A stretch of DNA of 33,658 bases, taken from the NCBI GenBank assembly GCA_007121535.1, contig SKKK01000080.1, positions 1-33,658 of the forward strand, read 5' to 3'. Every line of letters begins with the position of its first letter. Positions within the stretch are counted from its first letter, which is position 1. The position numbers and the translations under genes were made by a program. This document shows positions 23,669-29,737 of the stretch, piece by piece. The notes beneath the pieces are model-generated. The model did no database searches. It was given only the letters and a program-made list of their open reading frames with translations, and was not told the DNA's origin. Source of the stretch: Planctomycetaceae bacterium (GTDB lineage Bacteria; Planctomycetota; Planctomycetia; Pirellulales; Pirellulaceae).

Positions 23669-23902
23669 TTACACGCGATCTCGCAATCCGCTGACGCCCG
23701 CCGTTTCGGCGCAGTTCCGGCAGCAGAAGAACTGACCATTCGCCTCCAGTCCGTGGCCAATGATCTTGACGCCGCACTGGGCACATTCAGGGGCAATTTC
23801 CGCGATCGCACATTCGAAGCAGTCGAACGTGTGCGTGGTCCCCTCCCACGTAATGTCCAACGACTTATCGTACTCGTTTCCGCAGTGATCACACCGAGGC
23901 AT
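23669..23902 (-). CDS. Small zinc-ribbon protein
   Basis: A 77-residue cytoplasmic protein with several Cys pairs: PRCDHCGNEYDKSL, then HTFDCFECAIAEIAPECAQC and FFCCRNCAE, together with His in KIIGHGLEA. This pattern is a rubredoxin- or metallothionein-like zinc-ribbon family seen in many environmental bacteria; its function is unknown. ATG 23902 has GGAG upstream, and two sigma-54-type promoters lie at 23956 and 24019. It is probably the first gene of an operon with the aldo/keto reductase and ppa (62-bp gap). Confidence 0.8.
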   Translation of the reverse strand: MPRCDHCGNEYDKSLDITWEGTTHTFDCFECAIAEIAPECAQCGVKIIGHGLEANGQFFCCRNCAETAGVSGLRDRV

Positions 23903-23955
23903 CGCCCGCTCCTTTCGAAAGTTGTTACGAAACGCATCGCACAAGTTGGCACATG

Positions 23956-23972
23956 AGCAAACGAGATGCCCA
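23956..23972 (-). promoter_or_regulatory. Sigma-54-type promoter, proximal, of the zinc-ribbon operon
   Basis: Minus strand TGGGCATCTCGTTTGCTC: GG-N10-GC with GGCATC and TTGCT, about 55 bp before ATG 23902. Confidence 0.75.
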
Positions 23973-24018
23973 TCGCCGATCGAGGCGGGATTATTTCGCT
24001 TTTCAGCAATCATACGGG

Positions 24019-24035
24019 AGCAATGGCCATGCCAG
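24019..24035 (-). promoter_or_regulatory. Sigma-54-type promoter, distal, of the zinc-ribbon operon
   Basis: Minus strand CTGGCATGGCCATTGCTC: a close match (TGGCATG-N4-TTGCT) 63 bp upstream of the proximal site. It is nearer to the activator doublet. Confidence 0.7.
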
Positions 24036-24090
24036 CTCGCGCTCGGAGCGTCCGAAACCAGGCAACGGGTTTGCGTGCGAGTCACTCTCC

Positions 24091-24122
24091 GTCATCTTGT
24101 CGCGGCATCTTGACATTCTGAC
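24091..24122. promoter_or_regulatory. Putative activator-binding doublet (21-bp offset)
   Basis: GTCATCTTGTC at 24091 and GACATTCTGAC at 24112, both GNCA-N3-TGNC, start 21 bp apart. They lie 56-103 bp upstream of the distal promoter and just before the ZIP remnant. Confidence 0.65.
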
Positions 24123-24144
24123 GCCTTTCACGGCAGGCGCTCGA

Positions 24145-24497
24145 AACAATCATTTTGACGTGGCCGACCTGCGCGGCGGCGACGCGCGAAAGGCTTTGCT
24201 CATCCTCAGTGTGATGACAGCCCACTCGTTTGCTGAAGGCGTGGGTGTGGGAGTGTCGTTCGGCGGTGGCCAGAGACTGGGCTTGTTCATCACCTTGGCC
24301 ATCGCCCTTCACAACGTCCCGGAGGGGCTGGCGATCAGTTTGGCTTGGGACTGGCCGCGGGCGCCATGATCTGGATGATCTTCGCTGAACTGATTCCCGA
24401 CGCCAACAAGCACGCCTCCGGCGCTGCCGTCGGTACCAGCGTGACGCTGTCGTTCGCCGCACTGCTTGCTTTTCAGCAGTTCATTCTGCAATCGTAG
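24145..24497 (+). pseudogene. ZIP-family metal transporter remnant with an internal deletion
   Basis: ZIP proteins import zinc and related metals. The first part reads HFDVADLRGGDARKALLILS, then HSFAEGVGVGVSFGGG and LHNVPEGLAISL, the metal-binding helices IV and V. At about 24342 it joins, in another frame, GLGLAAGAMIWMIFAELIPD and the end LLAFQQFILQS (stop 24495-24497). Homologues have roughly 40-45 residues between these blocks, so a deletion fused them out of frame. The N-terminal helices are absent too. The 3' end overlaps the convergent aldehyde dehydrogenase gene by 17 bp. Confidence 0.8.
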
Positions 24498-25971
24498 TGC
24501 AGTGCCGGGCGACGACGATCGTATGAAGCTGCGTCAGTTCATCGACGCTGTAGCGCAGGCCCTCGCGGCCGAGTCCCGAACGTTTGGTGCCGCCGAAGGG
24601 AAAGTGTCCGACGCCGTGGGAGGGTGCCGCATTGATGGAAATCGTGCCGTCCTGCATGCCCGTGGCCATGTCGAGTGCGCGGTCCAGATGCGTCGTGAAA
24701 AGGCAACCGTCCAGCCCATACTCAGTGTCATTGGCCAGTGCCAGAGCGTCCGCATCATCCTCGAAGGTGATGATCGGCATGACCGGTCCGAAGATCTCCT
24801 GGCGCGCGATGTCCATATCGCGCTGCACGTGGTCCAGGATCGTGGGCTGATAGAACAGGTCCTCGTGCGTCCCGCCTTGCAGCAATCGCGCGCCGCCTTG
24901 CACCGCCGACTCGACCAGCCGCTTGACTTTAGCCAGCGCCTCGGCGTTGATCAGCGGCCCCAGGGCCGTGTTTTCATCGAGCGGGTCGCCGAGTCGGTAG
25001 GGTTGGGCGGCCTTCATCACCTCGCTGATAAACGGATCTTTGATCCCTGGGTGGACCAACACCCGGCTGATCGCGTCGCAGCGTTGGCCGGACAGCTTGA
25101 AGGTCCCTTTGCAGATTTCTTCTGCGGCGAGCGGTAAGTCCGCGTCGTCCAGCACCACCGCGGCGGCTTTCCCGCCCAGTTCCAAGTGCAGCTTCTTCAT
25201 TCCCGCGTTGGCCGCGATGGTCTCGCCGACCGTCGTGGAGCCGGTGAACGAGATGGCCGCCACGTGGGGACTGGTCATGATGCACTTGCCGATTTCCGAG
25301 CCGCGTCCGGTCAGGACGTTGAGCATTCCGTCCGGCACCCCGGCGGCCTGCAGGATCCGCGCAAAGAGCAACAAGCTCAAAGGCGCGTCGCTCGAAGGTT
25401 TGGCGACCACCGCGTTTCCCGCCAGCAGGGCGGGGATGATCTTGGCGGCGCCGATGAACAACGGGTAGTTGAAAGGGGACAGCGTCGCGACCACGCCCAG
25501 GGGCTTTCGGGTGACCAGGGCGAATTTCCCCTCGGTATCCGGCACCCACTCCCCGGGCAGGTACTCTCCCCGCAACGTCCCAGTCTCTTCCCGGGTCAGC
25601 AACAGACGCTCGGACGTCGCATGTACTTCTCTGCGGGCCTGATGGATCGGTTTTCCCGACTCCAGGACAATCGTTTCGGCGATCTCCTCCTGATGCTCCC
25701 GCAACAGGTGACGAGCACGCTCCATCACCTCCAATCGTTGCGTGGGCAGGAACCCCTCGGGTTCCACGTGCCGCCGTGCGAACTCGATGGCCTGTTCCAC
25801 CTCGCGAGCTGTGCATGCCGCGACGCGAGCGATGACCTGCCCCGTCGCGGGGCTGGTTACCTCGAAGGCGTCTCGGTCACGTGGATCCTGCCACTGGCCT
25901 CCGTAAAAATCGCGGTACAGCGCAATCGCGTCATGCCCGTGCACGCGAAGCGGGGTGAACAACTGGGTCAT
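24481..25971 (-). CDS. NAD(P)-dependent aldehyde dehydrogenase (GapN/lactaldehyde dehydrogenase-like)
   Basis: A 496-residue soluble enzyme oxidising aldehydes to acids. It shows the cofactor and catalytic landmarks: TLSPFNYPLFIGAAKIIPAL with the conserved Asn, VVAKPSSDAPLS, ISFTGSTTVGE, LHLELGGKAAAVVLDDAD with the general-base Glu, GQRCDAISRVLVHP with the nucleophilic Cys, and EIFGPVMPIITFED. The GQRCDA motif places it nearer the GapN and lactaldehyde branch than betaine-aldehyde enzymes; the substrate is not certain. ATG 25971 has CGAGGAGATTCGCC upstream. A sigma-54-type promoter lies at 26131-26147, giving a leader of about 150 bases. The frame is intact. Confidence 0.93.
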   Translation of the reverse strand: MTQLFTPLRVHGHDAIALYRDFYGGQWQDPRDRDAFEVTSPATGQVIARVAACTAREVEQAIEFARRHVEPEGFLPTQRLEVMERARHLLREHQEEIAETIVLESGKPIHQARREVHATSERLLLTREETGTLRGEYLPGEWVPDTEGKFALVTRKPLGVVATLSPFNYPLFIGAAKIIPALLAGNAVVAKPSSDAPLSLLLFARILQAAGVPDGMLNVLTGRGSEIGKCIMTSPHVAAISFTGSTTVGETIAANAGMKKLHLELGGKAAAVVLDDADLPLAAEEICKGTFKLSGQRCDAISRVLVHPGIKDPFISEVMKAAQPYRLGDPLDENTALGPLINAEALAKVKRLVESAVQGGARLLQGGTHEDLFYQPTILDHVQRDMDIARQEIFGPVMPIITFEDDADALALANDTEYGLDGCLFTTHLDRALDMATGMQDGTISINAAPSHGVGHFPFGGTKRSGLGREGLRYSVDELTQLHTIVVARHCTTIAE

Positions 25972-26130
25972 GGCGAATCTCCTCGAGAATCCTTGGGCAC
26001 GGCCACCGAAGGCGCGATGCCATGGATGGGATGACGGTTTGCATGGGTTTACTCCGGGTGCGGGTGTTGGCCGAGCCTGTGTTCATATCGGTGATCTCGG
26101 CTCAGGGATGGCAAAGCGGGACAAGCAGAG

Positions 26131-26147
26131 AGCAAATCCAGTGCCGG
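26131..26147 (-). promoter_or_regulatory. Sigma-54-type promoter of the aldehyde dehydrogenase gene
   Basis: Minus strand CCGGCACTGGATTTGCTC: GGCACT-N4-TTGC with exact spacing. It faces the gene starting at 25971. Confidence 0.75.
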
Positions 26148-26236
26148 GCGCCTGCCAAGGGGAGCATTTTGCTCAGCGGCGACTCCTCCGGCCGCGCACA
26201 GGCAGGACGACACGGGCAAGCAGCGACGACCGGAAC

Positions 26237-26268
26237 GACACCATGTCGCAGGACGATGCCAAAATGAC
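26237..26268. promoter_or_regulatory. Putative activator-binding doublet shared by divergent promoters
   Basis: GACACCATGTC at 26237 is a perfect GACA-N3-TGTC; GCCAAAATGAC follows at 26258 (21-bp offset). It stands about 90 bp from the minus and 55 bp from the plus promoter. Confidence 0.62.
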
Positions 26269-26322
26269 GCGTCGGCCTTGCACCCTCGGCGACTTTTCCA
26301 GTTGCATTTGACGCCGGCGGTC

Positions 26323-26339
26323 TGGCATAGAAGTTGCAA
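26323..26339 (+). promoter_or_regulatory. Sigma-54-type promoter of the rhodanese gene
   Basis: TGGCATAGAAGTTGCAA: TGGCAT-N5-TTGCA, one of the best matches in the window, about 62 bp before ATG 26401. Confidence 0.82.
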
Positions 26340-26400
26340 AGTCATGGGAACTGGACGATCGCATCCTTCCGCAAATCACGCAGTTCAGAAAAGGAGAGAC

Positions 26401-26727
26401 ATGATGGCCGTCAAAAAAATCGACGTCACTCAAGCGCGACACGATGTGGAAGTGTCCGACGCATTGTTGGTGTGTGCCTATGACAACCAGGAGAAATTCG
26501 AGAAGTCCCGCTTGGCAGACGCGATTTCACTGGACGATCTGCGGCGCCAGGAAGACTCGCTGTCGAAAGAACGCGAACTGATCTTCTACTGTGCATGACC
26601 GAACGACGAAACATCGTCCGGTCGGACGAAAGCATATCAAGAAAAAGGCTTTGAGAACGCCAAGACGCTGGCGGGTGGCGTCCGGGCTTGGAAAGAAGCC
26701 GGGTTCCCGATGCAGACCCCCGCATGA
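26401..26727 (+). CDS. Rhodanese-like protein with an in-frame TGA (selenocysteine candidate or nonsense mutation)
   Basis: A 108-codon rhodanese-fold protein if the TGA at 26596-26598 is read through. The first 65 codons give MMAVKKIDVTQARHDVEVSD, then LLVCAYDNQEKFEKSRLADA and ELIFYCA. After the TGA the same frame continues PNDETSSGRTKAYQEKGFEN and TLAGGVRAWKEAGFPM to a stop at 26727. Relatives read YCACPxE at this point, so TGA stands at a conserved Cys position. The second half keeps family residues, including GGVRAW. A hairpin with arms CCGA/TCGG and GACGA/TCGTC begins directly after the TGA. AAAAGGAGAGAC precedes ATG 26401. A nonsense mutation is equally possible given decay nearby. Confidence 0.75.
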
Positions 26728-26916
26728 CCGAACTCTGCCTTTGTGTGCATGATCGATTGCCCCGGCATCCCCGGCGAGTGACCGGTTCGGTCGCTTACGT
26801 GCGTTTTCACGGGCCAGGCGGGGAATACGCCGGGAAGTATCGTCCCAGCCGTTTACGAGGCTGGGCGGAATGGGTCGCCGAGGTGGCGGAAGCCCATCCG
26901 GTCTTTGCGTATTTCA
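26724..26916 (+). pseudogene. C-terminal fragment of a DUF72-family protein
   Basis: From ATG 26724, which overlaps the rhodanese stop as ATGA, the frame reads LCLCVHDRLPRHPRRVTGSV, then AYVRFHGPGGEYAGKYRPSR and RGWAEWVAEVA up to VFAYF. This is the end of a DUF72 (YecE-like) TIM-barrel protein, whose motif is YVRFHG-x-x-x-Y-x-G-x-Y and ends DVYAYFNND. The first 150 or so residues and the last 25 are missing. The overlap may be coincidental. After VFAYF, the DNA belongs to a cupin fragment on the other strand. Confidence 0.75.
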
Positions 26917-26917
26917 A

Positions 26918-27001
26918 GACGCCGGAAACAAGGTACTTCTGCCCCATCGAACCGGTTGGCGAGTGTTCGGAAACGACCTTCTTGACGGTGGTGTCTGTCA
27001 T
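26918..27001 (-). pseudogene. N-terminal fragment of a cupin-domain protein
   Basis: On the minus strand, ATG 27001 opens MTDTTVKKVVSEHSPTGSMG and QKYLVSGV. I recognise this as the start of a small cupin family (usual form: VKKV-x-S-x-HSP-x-G-x-MGQKYLASGV). The barrel itself is absent because homology ends at the junction with the DUF72 fragment at about 26917. It lies 78 bp downstream of pncA on the same strand, so it was probably in that operon. Confidence 0.65.
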
Positions 27002-27079
27002 GGCTGGCTTCTCCTCAGCATGCCGATGTTGTTCCGTCGGATGGCCACAGCGTCTGCACATCTGACGGCAGATTGCTTC

Positions 27080-27667
27080 TCACGTGCGCGATTTCCCCGG
27101 CTCCGTCGTGTCCGTAAACACGCCGGCCTGTTGCATCTCCCGCAGCGCCCGCTCGCCATCCTGGGCGCTGAGCGGGCGGGTGGCATCGGTGATCAGGTGC
27201 ACCTCGAATCCCAACTGGCGAGCGTCCAAGGCCGTTTGCCGGACGCACACATCCTGGGCCAGACCCCCCAAGAAAATGCGTTGGATGCCGCTGTGTCGCA
27301 ATTCGTCCGCCAAGGGGGTGCGGTCAAAAGCAGAGTAGTTGTCCGCATCCGGCCGCAGGCCCTTGCTGACGATCTTCGCGTCCTCCGGGATCTTCAGGTC
27401 GGGATGAAACTCGGCTCCCTCGCTGTCCTGGATGCAGTGCTGCGGCCAACGGCCTCCGCGGTCTCGAAAACTGGTGTGATCAGGCGGATGCCAGTCCCGA
27501 GAAGCCACGATTCTTGCTCCACACTGCCGCGCCGCGTCAATCCAGCGATTCAGCACGGGAACCACGTCCGATCCCCCTTCGACGGGCAAAGCTCCGCCAG
27601 GGCAGAAGTCTCGCTGGATATCGACCAGCAAGAGTGCGTCATTCGAGTTCATGAACATCGGATCCAT
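27080..27667 (-). CDS. pncA: Nicotinamidase / isochorismatase-family hydrolase (PncA-like)
   Basis: A 195-residue soluble amidase that converts nicotinamide to nicotinate for NAD salvage. The catalytic triad is visible: Asp in LLLVDIQRDFCPGG, Lys in KIVSKGLRPD and Cys in LGGLAQDVCVRQTALDA. The metal-binding DWHPPDHTSF and its following His (RWPQHCIQDSEGAEF) are those of nicotinamidases rather than other isochorismatases. I chose ATG 27667, preceded by AAAGG; ATGs at 27658 and 27652 are also possible. It starts 19 bp after the stop of the baeRF-type gene and is co-transcribed with it. Confidence 0.9.
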   Translation of the reverse strand: MDPMFMNSNDALLLVDIQRDFCPGGALPVEGGSDVVPVLNRWIDAARQCGARIVASRDWHPPDHTSFRDRGGRWPQHCIQDSEGAEFHPDLKIPEDAKIVSKGLRPDADNYSAFDRTPLADELRHSGIQRIFLGGLAQDVCVRQTALDARQLGFEVHLITDATRPLSAQDGERALREMQQAGVFTDTTEPGKSRT

Positions 27668-27686
27668 CAGGGTTGCCTTTCCGAGG

Positions 27687-28844
27687 CTACGAGTAGCGCA
27701 GCATGGCCGCGGCCACCCTTTGCGCGCCACATTGATCGCGGGGGAAACAATACACCGTGCCCCCGTGAATGAGTGTTTGGACCACTGCCAGGTTGATCAG
27801 CTCTTCGGCGTTCGCGGCATCCGTTCGCGAGGGAACCACCGCTCCGGTCTGCGGATCGACCACTCCCCACAGTTCCGCGTGCTCTGCGACCAGCAGGGTG
27901 TCGATCTGCTCCATGCAAGCCGCCTGGATGATTGTTTCCACATCGTCGGTCGCCGTTTCACTGTGCGCCGAATCCTGGTATCGCTTCCAGGCCGATTCCC
28001 GCGATCGGTGAAAGCCCGGCTCGACAATCGCCCAAGCCTCGGCATGGATCTGCTCCGGTTTCCAATGGTCGGGATTGCCTGTCACGGCCTTTTCGGCCAG
28101 GTTCATGTGATTGCACACCTGCTGGAAGAGGGGAAACAGATAATCGACCCCTGCAAACACCAGCGGGACGCGAGCGTCGTACAGAAAGTCCGACAAGGCC
28201 GTGTTGATGTGGCGGAAATACTGGAGAAGCTCGTCTTTCTTCTTGATGTCCGGATCGGAACCTCCCTGGCCATGAAACATCATGCTTCCGGCCGTAGCTG
28301 CATCGCCCGTCGAGTGCTGTTGCAGCGAGCTGACGTAGTGGTCGATGTTCAGGGCGGAGCGCAGGTCGGACGGCAGGCCCTGTGCCTCGAGTTCCGAAAC
28401 AGCGAACTTCGTGCCTTCCAGTAACTGGACGCGGTTCTGACTGACCGCCAGCACATAGAAACGACCATCTCCCTGCAGCAGCCGGACCATGGGCCGTACG
28501 TAAAACCGCTTTCCCACGTTGACTCGCTCTTCAAAGCTCAGCGGGACACGGTAACAAGCGAAGTGATCGGCAGTCAGGAACATCGCCATCCCATCACTTT
28601 GATGCTGCCACCAGTCGTCGTCCCGTTCCAGGCCGGACGCTTTGCCTAGCACTCGGCGGATCTCGCTGCCGTCCATTCCGCGCGCGGCCAGTTGCGCCGA
28701 TGCCTGCTTCATTGCATTCTTGAAACGGATGGGGTTCTGGCGCACCTCGCGGCCGGAGCGGAGTGTGGGCATGTAGATCGATAATGCCGGATCATGATCA
28801 ACGGCGGTCAGTTGCTGCAGGTGCTTTCGGGTGAATGTATCCAT
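27687..28844 (-). CDS. baeRF-type (bacterial archaeo-eukaryotic release factor-like) protein
   Basis: A 385-residue protein of the bacterial eRF1-like family 3. It starts MDTFTRKHLQQLTAVDHDPA with the LSIYMPTLRSG motif, and has DHFACYRVPLSFEERVNVGK, FYVLAVSQNRVQLLEGT, RVPLVFAGVDYLFPLFQQV and the C-terminal VVQTLIHGGTVYCFP. Family members are thought to act on stalled ribosomes or in stress responses; experimental data are scarce. ATG 28844 matches the usual N-terminus; ATG 28862 in frame is an alternative, and neither has a good ribosome-binding site. A sigma-54-type promoter is at 29012-29028, and pncA follows in the same operon. Confidence 0.82.
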   Translation of the reverse strand: MDTFTRKHLQQLTAVDHDPALSIYMPTLRSGREVRQNPIRFKNAMKQASAQLAARGMDGSEIRRVLGKASGLERDDDWWQHQSDGMAMFLTADHFACYRVPLSFEERVNVGKRFYVRPMVRLLQGDGRFYVLAVSQNRVQLLEGTKFAVSELEAQGLPSDLRSALNIDHYVSSLQQHSTGDAATAGSMMFHGQGGSDPDIKKKDELLQYFRHINTALSDFLYDARVPLVFAGVDYLFPLFQQVCNHMNLAEKAVTGNPDHWKPEQIHAEAWAIVEPGFHRSRESAWKRYQDSAHSETATDDVETIIQAACMEQIDTLLVAEHAELWGVVDPQTGAVVPSRTDAANAEELINLAVVQTLIHGGTVYCFPRDQCGAQRVAAAMLRYS

Positions 28845-28895
28845 GGCGAGTTTTCGTTTCATCGTTTGTTTTTTTCGAGTGAGGCGCCCTGGTAG

Positions 28896-28927
28896 GACAT
28901 CCTGTCGGCCGCGTGCGACATCGTGTC
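28896..28927. promoter_or_regulatory. Putative activator-binding doublet (two perfect palindromes)
   Basis: GACATCCTGTC at 28896 and GACATCGTGTC at 28917 are both perfect GACA-N3-TGTC and start exactly 21 bp apart. They lie 73-104 bp upstream of the plus-strand promoter at 29000. Confidence 0.72.
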
Positions 28928-28999
28928 AGCCTGGCGGGGAAGGCTATCCTGGTCCGGATCCTGGTCCACAGATTCAACAGCAGCCGAGTCCGCTGGGAT

Positions 29000-29016
29000 A
29001 CGGCACACGATATGCA
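29000..29016 (+). promoter_or_regulatory. Sigma-54-type promoter of the SpoIIAA-like gene
   Basis: CGGCACACGATATGCAC: GGCACA, 10-base spacing, ATGC. It shares its GC dinucleotide (29013-29014) with the opposite promoter and lies about 125 bp before ATG 29140. Confidence 0.58.
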
Positions 29017-29028
29017 CACCTTGTGCCA
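29012..29028 (-). promoter_or_regulatory. Sigma-54-type promoter of the baeRF-pncA operon
   Basis: Minus strand TTGGCACAAGGTGTGCAT: TGGCAC with exact spacing and GTGCA. It overlaps the divergent plus-strand promoter. Confidence 0.65.
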
Positions 29029-29139
29029 AAGCGACCGCGACGCGATCGAGACCGCCTCCCCCCGGTCGGCCTACCCGCCGGAAATGGGGTTAGAATACCG
29101 ACCGTTTCGCATTTTTCCCCAAAGCATCCAAGGAGATGA

Positions 29140-29505
29140 ATGATAGCGCTGCAATTGAAAGAAGAACTTGCTGGTAAGGTGTTGCGAGTGCATGTCAGCG
29201 ATTCGCTGACCAAGGAGAATTAAGAACGTTTCGTACCCGAGGTGAAGCGGCTGATCGACCACCACGGCAAGATCTGCGTGTTGTTCGACACGCGAGATTT
29301 CCAAGGCTGGAATGCTGGCGCGCTTTGGGAAGACATCAAATTCAATGTCGGCCATTTCAACGACATCGAACGTCTGATCATGGTGGGGGAAAAGAAATGG
29401 CAGGAGTGGATGTCTACTTTTTGTAAGCCCTTCACGACGGCGAAGATCCGCTACTTCGAACAGGACGAAGGCGACCAAACGCAAGAGTGGCTGGTGGGCG
29501 AATGA
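29140..29505 (+). pseudogene. SpoIIAA-like (STAS-fold) protein interrupted by a TAA codon
   Basis: The frame from ATG 29140 to the stop at 29503-29505 encodes 121 codons of the SpoIIAA-like family (PF11964-type): HVSDSLTKEN, then ERFVPEVKRLIDHHGKICVL, FDTRDFQGWNAGALWEDIKF and MVGEKKWQEWMSTFCKPFT. The codon at 29221-29223 is TAA, at the position where relatives have Tyr (K-E-D-Y-E-x-F-V-P). It is a one-base change from TAT or TAC, and everything else is intact. AGGAG precedes the start. A restart at an internal ATG would lose the first strand. It may be a fresh pseudogene. Confidence 0.82.
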
Positions 29506-29649
29506 AATCCTGCCCGGTCGAACCGCAGCATGGCTGAGCTTTGACCGGTCAAGAGCCCCGACAAACTGCCGCGGTGATGCGACGGTCTGTCGGGGCACTG
29601 TCGCTGCCGGCAAGTATCCGGCGAGGCGCTTCTTGGCTAACTAAGCACC

Positions 29650-29737
29650 GTTCGAGAAATTACTGACGCACTTTCTGCCCCCCTCACCCTGCCCTCTCCC
29701 CTGAGGGGTGAGGTGAGATCGGACTCATTTCTCGAAC
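29650..29737. terminator. Nested inverted repeat, likely bidirectional terminator
   Basis: An 11-bp outer repeat (GTTCGAGAAAT at 29650-29660, ATTTCTCGAAC at 29727-29737) encloses an 8-bp inner stem (CCTCACCC at 29682, GGGTGAGG at 29706). It abuts the stop of the six-BON gene and follows the SpoIIAA-like gene, between convergent genes. Confidence 0.5.

Larger units (their letters stand above)
25972..26400. other. Divergent control region of the aldehyde dehydrogenase and rhodanese genes
   Basis: No credible gene is seen. It contains a minus-strand sigma-54-type promoter (26131-26147), the activator doublet (26237-26268) and a plus-strand promoter (26323-26339), arranged almost symmetrically. 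Confidence 0.7.

Noticed and set aside
26028-26046. Plus-strand GGATGACGGTTTGC as a further sigma-54 site
   Set aside because: Spacing fits, but the CA after GG is missing, and a much better plus-strand site (26323) serves the same gene.
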